DNA of 64,000 bases from Gari tellinella (lineage: Eukaryota > Mollusca > Bivalvia > Cardiida > Psammobiidae): NCBI GenBank assembly GCA_922989275.2, contig OV277864.1, positions 55,985,550 to 56,049,549 of the forward strand. The letters are read 5' to 3'. Position numbers and translations under genes: made by a program. The notes under the pieces are model-generated. The model was not told where the DNA came from and did not search any database. It worked only from the letters and a program-made list of their open reading frames with translations. Within the stretch, counting starts at the first letter, position 1. Each line of letters opens with the position of its first letter. Of this stretch, positions 1 to 11,712 are shown piece after piece.

Positions 1-1380
1 AGAGTTGGTCAAATTAAAGTGCGTAAGCTCTTTATAGATCGATTTTATTGACCTGGCAGGGCGGAGTTTCGATACGGACCTTTGCATTTCAACTTTTGGG
101 GCGACAGCACACTCTTTTATTATCGGAATTTACCGTTGACGTCATCCGGGTTTTTTCAACATTACATATCAATGGACATTCTGAAGGAAGATAATGAAGA
201 ATGACAAACAGCTTGAATCCAGATCAGACGCCGCGTAACGCGGCGTCTGATCTGGATTCAAGCTGTTTGCAAATGTTAACCAAGTATAAGTTTATCTAAC
301 AATTCCCTACGAACAACTTGATTTCAACAAAAAAATAATTTTTTATCATTTATAAAACAAAAAATCGATCAATTTTAAATTAATTGAAATATTTGTTTTT
401 TGTTTTCATTGATGTTACGCACGTTGTTGGTACTAATTTCAAAATTGCAACGACATTGAGGGAACAATAAATATGTTTTACGTATTATCATGGTTTATAC
501 CTCAAAGCAACCGCATTGAAAATTTCCATCCAAATATTTTATTGAAATTATAATAAGACACTATGCCTTTTAGCAGTATGCAATTGAAAAATGAAAATAA
601 CGTCAAATTGAGGGCAATCGCGTAACAGAATGTCACGGCTCATAACATAAAAATCAATACACCAATTCTCTTGTAAATGAAATCGCCCAATATTTTGTTA
701 AAAGTTGATATATATACGTATAATGACAAAATGTTGTTTTAACGGCATCACATGCATAAATCCAAACATAGTGATGGGTAAATGCATGAACAGCCTGTAG
801 ACACTGCGATATTGTGCAGGAAAAATAGAGGGGTGGGTTTTAGTTTTTTGTTTTAGTTATAAAGAATTATTATTTCCTATAACAAAAAAATGCATTTTTG
901 AATATAGTCTCAAACCATTGTTTATAGAAATATAATTGTTTTTAAAATTATAGTCTATATGCCCGACATATTTACATTTTTGTAGCGTCTGTAGAAATGT
1001 CCCTTAATCTAAAATGTGACATAATTTACGTCAAATTTAAGGTTATTATTGTTTAAAGGGTAGGCTATAACAAAAACCGACGAAATGGGGAATTTTATAG
1101 CATTTTATTTTTGTTCACATAACTAATGCCAGCCTGAAGGTTAATAATCTTACATTAAAAATAGTTTTGTTTGTATACAGTCTAAAGAAATTTCCCCAAA
1201 CGTTCCCTATATTTTCGGGTTCGACGTCAAGTTTTGACGGCACGACTGATATATCAGAAATATAAGACAGCATATGGATAATTTCATTTTTATTACTTTT
1301 ATGACTATATAAGGTGAAATAAGATATTGGAAAATTATCATTGTCCATTTAAATATTTTAGTTAACTGTATTTCTAAACA
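1..1380. other. Intergenic, AT-rich, one C-type hairpin
   Basis: No gene recognised. At about 199-271 lies a near-perfect C-family hairpin (ACAGCTTGAATCCAGATCAG and its complement) with C-type flanks from about 140 to 300. The rest, 300-1380, is AT-rich and shows only short random ORFs. Confidence 0.6.
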
Positions 1381-1471
1381 TACATTAACATTAAAAAAAA
1401 CATGAAAAGGCCGATAATTGGTATTCGACTGATCAATTTATCAACCACTTACTCACCCTACTGTCTGTTTA

Positions 1472-1726
1472 AGGGCTGCCATTTCTCCGGATTTTTCCTA
1501 AGTATTCGGATTTTTATCCTAGCAGATCGTAGCTTAAAACAGGCTGAAAGTAAAGCAGAATGCGCCTTAAGGCGCATTCTGCTTTACTTACAACCTGTTT
1601 AAGCAGTCATGTGTCTGCAAAACAAGAAACAGACTATGGGGTAAAGGTACGATTAGTTAATTAATTGCGTCTGAGAAATTGAAAATTTGAAATCTTAGGA
1701 TTTTTATGATCAACTTATGGCAGCCC
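1472..1726. mobile_element. A2 element (hAT-like MITE) with A-type hairpin
   Basis: The ends AGGGCTGCCATTTCTCCGGA and ATGGCAGCCC are inverted. The centre is the A-family hairpin (AAAGTAAAGCAGAATGCGCC and complement). Flanks tCTGTTTa and gCTGTTTg look like an 8-bp duplication with two changes. Confidence 0.7.
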
Positions 1727-1749
1727 AGCTGTTTGTCTTTCCCACTTTC

Positions 1750-2180
1750 TTGAAAAGCAGTTATAGATAGATCGACATATAATAGGATGAAGTTGTTTGT
1801 TTGCCTTTGTTTGTTTCAGCTACAGATAGATCGACGGATGAGGTGAAATTTCTCTTGTTGATTATTTGCTAGTTGCTTGATAAGCAATTATAAATAGTTC
1901 GACTGATGAGGTGAACTTGTTTCTTGCTTTCTTTTCCTTTTTAACTCACATATCCCTATCTTTTCTTTCTTTCTGGAAAAGCAGTTGCAGATAGATCAAC
2001 TGATGAGATGAATGTGTTCATGTATTTGTTTCTGTCTTTCTTTGTTTATTTCTTTCATAAAGAGCAGTTAAGGAAAGATCGATTGATAATGTGATTGTTT
2101 TTCCTTTCTCTTTCCCCCTCTCTCTCTCTTTGTTGAAAGGCAATAATAGAGATCTATAGATAAGGTGATTTTTTTTTTTA
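1750..2180. repeat. Degenerate tandem repeat
   Basis: Five or six diverged units contain AGATAGATCGACTGATGAGG-like sequence, near 1770, 1831, 1898, 1993, 2077 and 2148, spaced 60-95 bp. Confidence 0.6.
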
Positions 2181-2745
2181 AATGTCAGACTGTTACGAAC
2201 TTTCCCTGAAAGAACAATGATCTATATAAATAAATATCTATTTGTTGAATATAACTATTCCTAACCATGTTAATCAGAATTTAACATTATGTTATAATTA
2301 TATTTTTCTTCATCATTTTTATCATTTCGCTGCTAAAAACCGTTCAACTGATTTTGATATATTTTAATCATTTCTACAAGTAAAGCTGTTGATTACCTAC
2401 CCGCAAGAGCGAAGTGAGTATACATCCTACCGGTCATCGTGTCCTGGTCGTAGTGACCTGATGCGGTGAATATTTTGATTTTTAAGTTAAGAGTTTGAAG
2501 GTTTAATGCCCCTTCGGGTCATTAATGACCTATTATGGTAGTGAAGCTTCGCTAATTACAACTGCGGAGGAAGACCTAAGAAGCCTTTATGCACTCACGG
2601 TTTAAACCTTTTCACTGCCAAACTTTCGTGATATTTACCTCTTCACCGTTTCATTGTCATCTGCTTCAATTCTGTTGTCTGCAATGTCGTTTCTAAGTTA
2701 AAAACAAATCAGGCAGTGTGACTGAAGAAGTTTCAAAACGAGTGT

Positions 2746-2810
2746 CAAACAGTTTGGATCCTAATCAGACACCGCGTTACGCGGCGTCTGATCAGGATCC
2801 AAATTGTTTG
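2746..2810. repeat. Hairpin core, CAAACAG/CTGTTTG type
   Basis: A 65-bp palindrome with arms CAAACAGTTTGGATCCTAAT and complement, loop ACGCGG. The flank TTCATTG/GTGTGACTGAAGAAG suggests it is part of a larger element related to 51291-51497. Confidence 0.65.
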
Positions 2811-2825
2811 CAAACGCGCTTTTAA

Positions 2826-3003
2826 GCGTCAGTGAGAGCGAAAGGTTTGAGGCACCGATCGTCAACTGGGTAGAAGCGCCGACCATCTGCAAGCCAGCTG
2901 GAAGACTTCCCCACATGAAAAATCCGGAGTGCCAGACCGGGATTCGAGCCCATAGCAATGAGGAGCTTAAGTGATTATAAGTCACTGCGACTATACCACT
3001 AGG
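2826..3003 (-). mobile_element. tRNA-derived SINE with V/Meta-type core (RUDI-like)
   Basis: On the minus strand, a pol III A box (TAGTGGTATAGTCG) and B box (GGGCTCGAATCCC) are followed by the core TGTGGGGAAGTCTTCCAGC and GGTCGGCGCTTCTACCCAG. This core is known from V-SINE/Meta-SINE families of molluscs. The tRNA head is diverged. Confidence 0.75.
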
Positions 3004-3020
3004 CCCACAATTTGATTTTA

Positions 3021-3616
3021 TACAGTGTTCCCTCTCTACAACAACACCTAATGGGAGACAAATATTGTGTTTGTTGTTCGGAGGGAGTTGTTATAGGGAG
3101 GACAATTGGTTTACTTTGCAAACAGTTTGAATCAAGATCAGACGCCGTGTAACGCGGCGTCTGATCTGGATGCAAGCTTTTTGTCACTCTTTATTGTTTT
3201 TTTTCTATCAAAATGTCCAATATGTGAATTTTAGAAAAACAACATACGACCATTTAACCCTTTACCTGATAGAAGCGCCGTTTAGCGCATTCAATTTATT
3301 CCTCCGCCGAAGAAAATTATTCAAACTTATACATGCATGAACATGAACAGTAAGAAATATTACCTGCATGTATATTCTAGCAGATAGTGGCTCAAAGTAG
3401 GTTGAAAGTAAAGCAGAAGGCGCCTTAAGGCGCATTCTGCTTTACCTTCAACCTGCGTTAAGTGGTTACCTTTCTTCAAATCTAGAAATAGGCTATGGGG
3501 TAAAGGGTTAAGCAGAAGATATGGCAGACAAGTTAAGGTTGGACATATTTCTTGTTCGAGGAGCAGCGACAAGCGTCGTTATGAGGAGGGAATCTTTGTT
3601 GGGAGGGAGCATTGTA
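3021..3616. mobile_element. C element interrupted by an A element
   Basis: Ends TACAGTGTTCCCTCTCTACA and GGGAGGGAGCATTGTA, with the C hairpin at 3116-3186. An A element (3254-3511) sits at the TTAA that is intact in the copy at 16607-16610. Confidence 0.8.
3254..3511. mobile_element. A element (piggyBac-like MITE), nested
   Basis: TTAA-CCCTTTACC at the left and GGGGTAAAGGG-TTAA at the right, 258 bp. The hairpin TAAAGCAGAAGGCGCCTTAA forms the centre. TTAA duplication is proved by the empty site in another C copy. Confidence 0.85.
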
Positions 3617-3982
3617 TCGGAAACTAACGCTGTTAATAAGAATAAGTAAAGGGGTTAAACTGTGCCTAAGAGGAAAGGGTTTTATAAGCTTTTCTAGGAG
3701 CTTTTAGTTTAGTATAAAGGAGCGTTCTCTTTTACGTTCACCTTGCTTTAAACACCTGTATTTTATGAAAACCAACTAGCCTTGTTTTAGCAGTCGTAAT
3801 AAAGAGTTTTACTACATATGTTATATGCAGGAAAATATTCAAAGGGAAAATAACTTCTGTCAAAATAATCGCAGCCGAAATTCCAAACCACATGAACATC
3901 TTTAGTCTTCCGGGCAAGTACTTGTCCGGAAGGCTATTAAGGCTATTTCTCAATGGCAAGTATAATCGGTGCTAAGACTGAA

Positions 3983-4179
3983 TACAGTCGAACTTCGATA
4001 TCTCAAACTCGTTTTACTCGAACTATCCGATAGTTCGACATATGAACTGCAATATTTCATGCTCGGTTCAGTCGAACATACCCATATTTCAAAGTTAAAA
4101 CGTGGCTTAGCCACGTTTCAACTTTGAAATACGGGTATGTTCGACAAAACCGACTTCGAGATATCGAAGTTCGACTGTA
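3983..4179. mobile_element. F element (TA-type MITE)
   Basis: TACAGTCGAACTTCGATATC and its complement end the element. The central hairpin is TTTCAAAGTTAAAACGTGGC and complement. The TA at both ends points to Tc1/mariner or pogo-type mobilisation. Confidence 0.75.
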
Positions 4180-4208
4180 TGTTAACTAGGATATGTTAAT
4201 TGTCATCT

Positions 4209-4462
4209 TTAACCCTTTACCTTCAGTCGCCTGTTTATAGTTTTGAAGACAGGTGACCACTTAAAGCAGGTTGAAAGTAAAGCAGAATGTGCCTTAAGGC
4301 ACATTCTGCTTTACTTTCAGCCTGCTTTAAGCTAAAATCTGCTAGGCTATATAAAATATTTGTAATGGTAATTGTTCATGAGGGTATAAACTGGAACTAT
4401 TTTCTTCAGCGGAGGAATAAACTAAATACGCTAAAAGTCGCTTCTATGGGGGAAAGGGTTAA
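4209..4462. mobile_element. A element
   Basis: TTAACCCTTTACC to GGGGGAAAGGGTTAA, with the standard hairpin at about 4257-4333. It is in the opposite orientation to the 3254 copy. Confidence 0.75.
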
Positions 4463-4467
4463 ATAAC

Positions 4468-4925
4468 ATGAGGGACATGACATGCGGCCATAAATCGCCT
4501 GGAAATCACCATGGGAGGGGTCATATTTATCCATGGGGGGGACATAATTTGGTCAAACTTGATAGAAGCTTATATGTGGGTTATGCTAAAATGTGGTTTA
4601 AGGCAAGACGAATTTTGAAGTTTTCAGTACAAAGGTCTATATCTAGATTGGAACCATTTTAAGCAACATCGGTAAAGGGCAGTTTTGCCATGAAAAATAT
4701 CAAAGCTGGACCATATTAGTTTGAGAAGATATTTGAATTTTTTACTACATTTTTCTGACAAACTGCCCCCTTCCGGGTGTGGCTTTTTCACCCCAAGGAC
4801 ACAATGTGAACAATCTTGATAAAGGGTCTGTATCTAAGGTTAACAAACGGACGGACGGATATATAGACAGACATGCATACAGTCGTTCGACGACTGACAC
4901 CCAGCGATCCTAAAAGCTCACCTTG
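4468..4925. repeat. H-type dispersed repeat, single unit
   Basis: Shares GGGGGCATAATTTGGTCAA-like and GGTAAAGGGCAGTTTTGCCA segments with the tandem array at 43533-44935, and ends with TCCTAAAAGCTCACCTTG. A common mollusc-type repeat; no coding capacity. Confidence 0.55.
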
Positions 4926-5124
4926 GAACTTGGTAATGGACTAGACTGGACTGAATCCATTTATGACAAGCAGATTATTCCATGCTTATATATGGGATCA
5001 GTCCATTTTTTATCTAAGGGGTGCCTGGTCCTAATTTGCATTATTGTTTTGTTTTATATTTAAATTATAATCGGCAATCAGTGTAGACTCCACTCAGAAC
5101 GCATTGTGTGGCTTCTGATCAGAG

Positions 5125-5303
5125 TACAGTCAGGACTCGATACAACGACACAGTTCGTTCCCAACAGACATGTCGTTGTAACGAGATTGTCGTTATATTG
5201 AATCTCATATATATAGCTTTGTGCAGGTTCGTTCCCACAGATTTCGTGTTGGTAAGTGAGTATTCCGTTGTAACGAATGTCGTTGCATCGAGTCCTGACT
5301 GTA
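5125..5303. mobile_element. TA-flanked MITE, 179 bp
   Basis: TACAGTCAGGACTCGATACA at the left and TGCATCGAGTCCTGACTGTA at the right, bounded by TA. It is a mariner-like non-autonomous element, different from F. Confidence 0.72.
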
Positions 5304-5566
5304 AACATGGTTTGCCGATGTCCCTTTTATAGGAAGCTAGGTACAAATGGGTTAAACCAAAACTGGAAATGTCATTTTGTAGGGGTTGACAGTATTCTAG
5401 TATTTGGAGCTCTGAACATATGACAACAAACAAATGTCTAGAAAGTTTATATTTCTGTATACATGTATAAATAATATCACAGTGATTAACATTAGAACTG
5501 TGTCACAGTAGGTGACAAATACCCCCAAAGTGGTGTATTGGCACTGAAATGCATTGTGTCCTTGTG

Positions 5567-5780
5567 TTAACCCTTAGCCCGCCAAATAAATTGTCGTCTG
5601 CTATATTTCTCGTCTGCTTCAAGTTTCAAAGTGCTTCAAAGTTGCTCAAAATTGCTGAAAATGTTGTCCGAGTGTCAAACAGCTTGGATCGGGATGAGAC
5701 GCCGAGTTACTCGGCGTCTCATCCGGATCCAAGCTGTTTGCATATGGAGCTATAGTCCTGAGTGACAGGCTAAGGGTTAA
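5567..5780. mobile_element. E element (TTAA MITE), copy 1
   Basis: 214 bp with TTAACCCTTAGCCCGCCAAA and GGCAGGCTAAGGGTTAA ends. The central hairpin has arms CAAACAGCTTGGATCSGGAT and complement. Its right TTAA is also the left end of a D-type element. Confidence 0.85.
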
Positions 5781-6026
5781 CACATTCAACCCTAGCGACA
5801 AGTATACACATCATTCACAAACAGTGTACCTGAGAGGATTACACTTGTCCTACGCAAATAGTGTAGACCCTGATCAGAGCGAAACTTAAGGAACCCTCTG
5901 GTCAGGGTCTATACAGTTTGTCATTTTGAAAGATATTGTTAAGATAAACCCTACAAAGTCAAAATGGACTAGACTTATTTTGAAATTTGAATTGTCCATT
6001 AAAAGTTTCAGGGGATAATAAGTTAA
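5777..6026. mobile_element. D element (TTAA MITE), diverged
   Basis: Starts TTAACACATTCAACCCTAGC, ends GGGGATAATAAGTTAA. The hairpin (GTGTAGACCCTGATCAGAG) is partly decayed. Confidence 0.65.
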
Positions 6027-6466
6027 GACCTGTAAATATACTCATGCACACCACCTGAAAGTAGAATGAAACACTGTATTCCCAAGAGGTACTAATACAT
6101 CACATTTTGAATGTCGTAACTGATACCGCATAGCGAATATGCCATGTTAAAATGTCATGGACAAATTTTCGGTAACCATTTACCCCATAGTCTGTTTCTA
6201 AAATTGAAAGCAGGTGACCACTTAAAGCATTTTAAAAGAAAAGCAGAAAGTGCCTTAAGACACATTCTGCTTTACTTTCAGTCTGCATTTAGCTACTACA
6301 TGTATCTGCATGGATACACCCAACACACATACAGTTCAATTACTATATATGCCCAAAGCTAACTTTTGGGGGCATAAAAAGGCATATACACAATAGATGT
6401 AGTACATAATATACAAGGCACATTGGAATTCAGATCTGGATAGTGTAACATCTGGCTCCAACAGTA

Positions 6467-6745
6467 ATAAAGAGTTTGACTCGAGTCTGAAATCGTTCTC
6501 AAGCATTGGAATGGTCAGCTGGGTTGATGCTTATAAAGTGTTTGAGTGAAGTCTGCAATTGTTCTCAAGCATTTTATTGGTCAGATTTGAACCTAGGCTC
6601 AAATCTGACCAATCAAATGTTTGAGAACAAACTCATACTCAACTTAAATGCTTCATAAGCGCTTAGCCAGATTTGAGCATAAGCCCAAAGCTGACCAATC
6701 AAATGCTTGAGAACGATCTCAGACTCAACTCAAACTCTTGATAAC
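6467..6745. repeat. I-type inverted repeats
   Basis: Several facing copies of TGAGAACGATCTCAGACTCA and TCAAATCTGACCAATCAAAT. Related single copies are at 11488-11580 and 51765-51905, the last an almost complete palindrome. Confidence 0.6.
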
Positions 6746-7261
6746 CTTGGACCCTGGAATGTTCAATAGTATAACATGACTTCACGGTCACTACACTTGT
6801 TGCAACAGTTTTGATCCACATCAGATTCCTTATTACTTTGTGTCTGACTTTTATCCAAACTCATTGATACTGCCAGTCAAAAAGCTTACACCTGAACTTG
6901 AATTCATTTAGTAAAGTGACCCTAAGTATAGGGACAGACAGTCCAAAATAACATGGTATGCAGTCACTAGCATAATTAAACAAAGAAAGGAATACCAAAA
7001 TATAAAGTACAATTTTTGAATACAGAGTAACTGGCTTCAGCTTCAAAATTGTATTTTGTAGAAGTTTTAAAATTGATTCATTTCGTTGTATATTTCCAAC
7101 AGGAGCCCTCTGATCAGGGTCAACACTGTTTGCATTGGATAAGTGTACTTTTCACAGGTACAATCTTTGTAAATGATGATTATAATGGTCACCAAAGTTA
7201 AAATGTTGAACAGATTTATGGTATCACAGGGCTCCAGATAAGGGGAGTATTTCAAAATCTA

Positions 7262-7743
7262 AAATCTTTATATTCTGCTTTACAAAAAGCACCAGATCAG
7301 ATGCCAGGTAACCCGATGTCTTATCTGGATTCCAGCTGTTTGTCACTTATCATTATATTTATTCTATCAAAATGTCCAGTTGTATATTACTCAAATCAGC
7401 AGACGACTATTTTAACCCTTAGCCTGCCACTCACAACTATAGCTCCATATGCAAACAGCTTGGATCCGGATGAGACGCCGAGTAACTCGGCGTCTCATCC
7501 GGATCCAAGCTGTTTGACACTCGGACAACATTTTCAGCAATTTTGAGCAACTTTGAAGCACTTTGAAACTTGAAGCAGACGAGAAATATAGCAGACGACA
7601 ATTTATTTGGCGGGCTAAGGGTTAAGCAGACGATATTGCAGCAGTGAAAGAGTTAGACACAACTGTTCTGTTTAGGGAACTGCAGCAAGTGTTGTTGTAA
7701 GGAGGGGGTTGTTGTTTGGAGGGCCCTTGTAGGGAGGGAGCAG
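7262..7743. mobile_element. C element, left-truncated, with E nested
   Basis: C sequence runs from its hairpin at about 7290 to GTAGGGAGGGAGCAG. An E element occupies its internal TTAA. Confidence 0.7.
7412..7625. mobile_element. E element, copy 2 (reverse orientation)
   Basis: 214 bp with TTAA on both sides, inserted at the same C-element TTAA that holds the A element at 3254. Nearly identical to the other three E copies. Confidence 0.87.
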
Positions 7744-7983
7744 AAGAGACACGTCTAATGCGTAGTAACAATATAGGGTTTAAGTGCAAAAATAAAGATT
7801 TAAGTTTTTGAAATCCTCCCCTTATCTGGAGCTCTGGATATTTAACGCCCCTAGGCAGCCTAGTGTCATAATGTTCACAGATAGTAATTCAAGTAAATTA
7901 GAATTTTAGGTGTTAGGTAATGCTCATTAGAATTGTTATGCAAGGCATGTACTTGTAGGTTACCAGACCACTGGTGAACTATA

Positions 7984-8180
7984 ATAGTCAAACTTCGATA
8001 TCTCAAACTCTCTTAACTCGAACTATCAGATAAATCCAAACATGAATTTGCCTTATTTCAAGCTCGGTTTAGGTGAACATACCTGTGTTTCAAAGTTAAA
8101 ACGCGGCTAAGCCGCGTTTAAACTTTGAAACACGGGTATGTTCGACTTAACCAAGTTCAAGATATCGAAGTTCGACTGTA
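7984..8180. mobile_element. F element, copy 2
   Basis: TAGTCAAACTTCGATATCTC to GATATCGAAGTTCGACTGTA, with the hairpin AAAACGCGGCTAAGCCGCGT. Confidence 0.75.
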
Positions 8181-8249
8181 CATGTACTTTCCTTGATGGA
8201 TATAAACAGTGACTGCAAAGAATGTGATTTATACAACTGAACAAAAATT

Positions 8250-8441
8250 CAGGGCTCCAGATAAGAGGGAGTTAATTGAACAAATCCAACATTTCTCACT
8301 CATTTCAGCACCAAATCCTATGGTGTTACTACTCATTAGAATTGTCTCGAAGAGACAATTCTGATGAGTAGTAACAACATAGGGTTTAATTCAGAAATAA
8401 AGATTTTAGGTTATGAAATACTCCCCTTATCTGGAGCCCTG
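8250..8441. mobile_element. B element
   Basis: CAGGGCTCCAGATAAG ends in inverted orientation. The central hairpin is TACTCATTAGAATTGTCTCG and complement. 192 bp. Confidence 0.8.
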
Positions 8442-8571
8442 AATTTTTTTTTTAACTCTTTCAACACGAAGTAACTCTTGTGGGTTTTCATGTTTCCTTG
8501 TGGATCATTTTAGTTACCAAAACATGAACCTGTGTTTTTGGTATTCTGGGTAGTTTAAAAATTGTCTAAAT

Positions 8572-8640
8572 TAGCTAACAGTGTAGACCAAGATCTATAT
8601 AGGAGCCCTCTGATCTGGGTCTACACTGTTTGCAAATGTA
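8572..8640. repeat. D-like hairpin remnant
   Basis: CAGTGTAGACCAAGATCTAT and GATCTGGGTCTACACTGTTT face each other around GGAGCCC; the flanks are decayed. Confidence 0.5.
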
Positions 8641-9089
8641 ATGAGTATATTTTAAACAGGTCCATCGTGTTGACCCATTTTATGCAGGATACACTTTTAG
8701 GTGTACCTCTAGGCTAACAGTTTTGATCTCAGATCAAAACTGTTTGCAGCTAAATCAATATTCTATCAGAAACTGTTAAAATATTTCGCAACTATTTGAG
8801 TTATACCCACTGCAGACGACCTTTTAAAATGGCTGCCAAATATTACCCAGCATACAATGGGTTAAAAGAGTTAATCAAGACAGTGTACACTATTTCAAAA
8901 CCAATTCCTTTTGGAGAAACACTGCATAAAGTCAAACAAATAAAGGAGGCAAAGATTTTTCACAAAATTACTATTCTTCTACATTAAAAGATTTAACTAT
9001 TTTCTTGCAAACAAAATGTTTGTTTGCATTTACAAACAGATTGGATCCCGATTAGACACTTGGCTTTACTTTTGACTTGTTTTGAGTGC

Positions 9090-9331
9090 TTAACCCATTA
9101 CCCCATAGCCTGTTTCTAGTATTAAAGAAAGGTGGCCACTTAAAGCAGGTTAAAAGTAAAGCAGAGTGTGCCTTAAGGCACATTCTGCTTTACTTTCAAC
9201 CCACTTTAAGCTACCATCTTCTAGAAAATAGAAATTATTTCTTATGATATATATTCATAACTGTATAAATGAGAACTATTTTCTTCAGTGGAGAAATAAA
9301 TTAAAGGCGTATCTATGGGGTAATGGATTAA
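9090..9331. mobile_element. A element
   Basis: TTAACCCATTACCCCATAG to GGGGTAATGGATTAA, with the standard A hairpin at 9136-9213. Confidence 0.8.
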
Positions 9332-9520
9332 TCATCAAAACAAAGTCTTCTTTTGTGTGGTTAGAATGGAAGGTTTAAACTTTAAATACATTCTCTTTGA
9401 TGATGAAAATATTCCCAAAATGGAATTAAGATAGAATCTAGTATACGATTGTAAAATTGCAGAAAAGAGCAATTTTATATTCTCTTTGTTATTAAAATAC
9501 ATGTAGGGCTACCAATATGA

Positions 9521-9713
9521 CAGGGCTCCAGATAAGAGGGAGTAAACTGAACAAATCCAGCATTTTCTCACTCAATTCAGTACCAAATCCTATGGTGTTA
9601 CTACTCATTAGAATCGTCTCTTTGAGACGATTCTAATGAGTAGTAACACCATAGGGTTTAAATCAGAAATAAAGATTTTAGTTTTTGAAATACCTCCCTT
9701 ATCTGGAGCTCTG
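9521..9713. mobile_element. B element
   Basis: 193 bp between CAGGGCTCCAGATAAG and its complement. Flanks ATATGA and ATATTA are a near-perfect 6-bp direct repeat. Confidence 0.82.
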
Positions 9714-9808
9714 ATATTAAATGCTAAAAATGCAGATAAGAGCAGATAGCAATTCATAAGTATACAATATCTTGGCAGTGAAGTGTTTGACAGTCTCACA
9801 TAAACATC

Positions 9809-10059
9809 TAACCCATTACCCTATAAATATGGCTTTTTACATCATAAATTTATTCTGACACTGAGGAAAGTAGATCCACTTTATACAATCATGAATATGT
9901 ATAAAAAGAAATAGCATCTATATCTTAATAGATGATAGCTTAAAGCAGGCTGAAAGTGAAGCAGAATGTGCCTTAAGGCACATTCTGCTTCACTTTCAAC
10001 CTGCTTTAAGTGATCATCTGTCTTCAAGACTAGAAACAGGCTATGGGGTAATGGATTAA
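9809..10059. mobile_element. A element
   Basis: CTAACCCATTACCC (first base of the TTAA changed) to GGGGTAATGGATTAA, with hairpin at about 9943-10010. Confidence 0.75.
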
Positions 10060-10263
10060 TACAAGAAGGAATGTAGTTAAATGTGATATATAAGTTACAT
10101 ATTATATGGACGGATTAAACCCTAACATAATCTAACACATTTATTTCATGTAAACGTGTCCATTACATTATAAATTCTTTGCTGTTACAAACACTTAAAC
10201 TCAGAAGGAGTTTTGGTAGTTGAAGCAGACAGCATTAACTCCTTCACTTTTTCTTCCACATCT

Positions 10264-10506
10264 GGGGCCCGTTTTACTAAACTACTTACGCAAAATTTTT
10301 GCGTAAGTCAAAATTTTAATTTTTAATTTATATTTTTTATTATCACTTGCTATAAACAGCAAATAGCCATATCAGAGGACGCACTATTAGCGCGTCCTCT
10401 GATCTGGCTATTTGCTGTTTGCAAACGTTTATGATCGAAAAATAAGAGTTAAACGATTTTGACTTACGCAAAAGTTTTGCGTAAGTTGTTTAGTAAAACG
10501 GGCCCC
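10264..10506. mobile_element. J element with CTGTTTG-type hairpin
   Basis: Long inverted ends (GGGGCCCGTTTTACTAAAC, then ACTTACGCAAAA). The centre is a hairpin whose right arm, CTGATCTGGCTATTTGCTGT, resembles the C and E hairpins. Confidence 0.75.
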
Positions 10507-10542
10507 TGAGCCTTAGTGGTTGTGTTGAATATATGTGACAGT

Positions 10543-10800
10543 TTAACCCTTACCCCGCATAGAAGTGCCTGTTAGAGCATTTAATTTATTCCTCCACAGA
10601 AGAATATACTTCCAATGTATACAGTCATGAATAATTTAATGTACCAACAGTAAAAGTTTCTATATCTTACCAAATTGTAGCTTAAAGCAGGTTCAAAGTA
10701 AAGCAGAATGCGCCTTAAGGCGCATTCTGCTTTACTTTCAACCTGCTTAAAGTGATCATCTGTCTTCAAATTTAAAACTGGCTATGGGGTATTGGATTAA
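10543..10800. mobile_element. A element
   Basis: 258 bp, TTAACCCTTACCCCGCATAG to CTATGGGGTATTGGATTAA, with a complete 68-bp hairpin. Confidence 0.8.
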
Positions 10801-10940
10801 GTGACCAATGAATGAAGATGCTTGGTCATCTTAAATGACAGGCGATTGCTTAATGCAGGGTTAAAGTCATGCAGAAAGACTCCTGTAGCATTAAGCATAC
10901 ACCTGTCTTCAAAACAAAGTATGGTCTTTTATGTGGTCGC

Positions 10941-11191
10941 TTAACCCATTACCCCTTAGCCTGTTTCTAGTATTGAAGGTAGGTGACTACTTAAGCAGGT
11001 TGAAATAAAAGCAAAATGTACCTTGAGGTGCATTCTGCTTTAATTTCAGCCTGCTTTAAGCTACTATCTGCATGGATATAGAAGATATTTTGTATGGTAC
11101 ATATTGATTACTGTATAAATTGGAACTATTTTCTTCAGTGGAGGAATAAATTGAATGTGTTAAAATGTGTATATATGGAGTAAAGGGTTAA
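10941..11191. mobile_element. A element
   Basis: TTAACCCATTACCCCTTAG to GGAGTAAAGGGTTAA; the hairpin is slightly eroded. Confidence 0.78.
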
Positions 11192-11595
11192 TCCTGCTGT
11201 CTTAGATAGGAAAATAAAACTATGAATGAATATATTCACAAATTAATGCTAATGATGTTTTGATTGAATGGTTATTTTGTTGTGTTCACAGGAAATTTAC
11301 ATTATTTCTTACAGGAACGTTAAACAAGCTAGGACAAAATAGTCCATTTTCGCCAGTCATCTTACACATGTACATTTTCCATCAAATGTCACTAAGATTC
11401 CAAGGTATAGTTCTACTTCACTATAATTCTGACACTCTTCACTCCTATCAAGAACTGGCTGGATGCTGGTAGAATTCTGTATCCAAGGTTATAGCAGGTC
11501 TAATTGAGTCTGATCTCCTTCTCAAGCCTTTGATGCTTGAGAGCGATCTCAGACTCAACTCAAACACTTTATAATCTTGGGGCGTAGACCAACTA

Positions 11596-11712
11596 TCAGG
11601 TAGCATGTAGTTTAGGCTCCGGCTGTCTAACTGTGTACAGTCTGGTAGTCAGTTCATTTCTCTCCTCTATCTTATGTATAAACAAGTCTAGCAGTGCCAT
11701 GGCAAACTCATC
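11596..11712 (-). CDS. CNTLN: Centlein terminal exon 30
   Basis: The acceptor TTTATTTTCAG is followed by DEFAMALLDLFIHKIEERNE then LTTRLYTVRQPEPKLHAT and a TGA stop. It resembles the conserved C-terminus of vertebrate long isoforms (LLEAVLEKINEKKKL). No convincing AATAAA was seen in the first 300 bp downstream, so the 3' UTR end is not assigned. Confidence 0.87.
   Translation of the reverse strand, partial: DEFAMALLDLFIHKIEERNELTTRLYTVRQPEPKLHAT

Noticed and set aside
5078..5433. Overlapping ORFs on both strands around 5078-5433
   Set aside because: They are produced by the inverted ends of a TA-flanked MITE (5125-5303), not by a gene.
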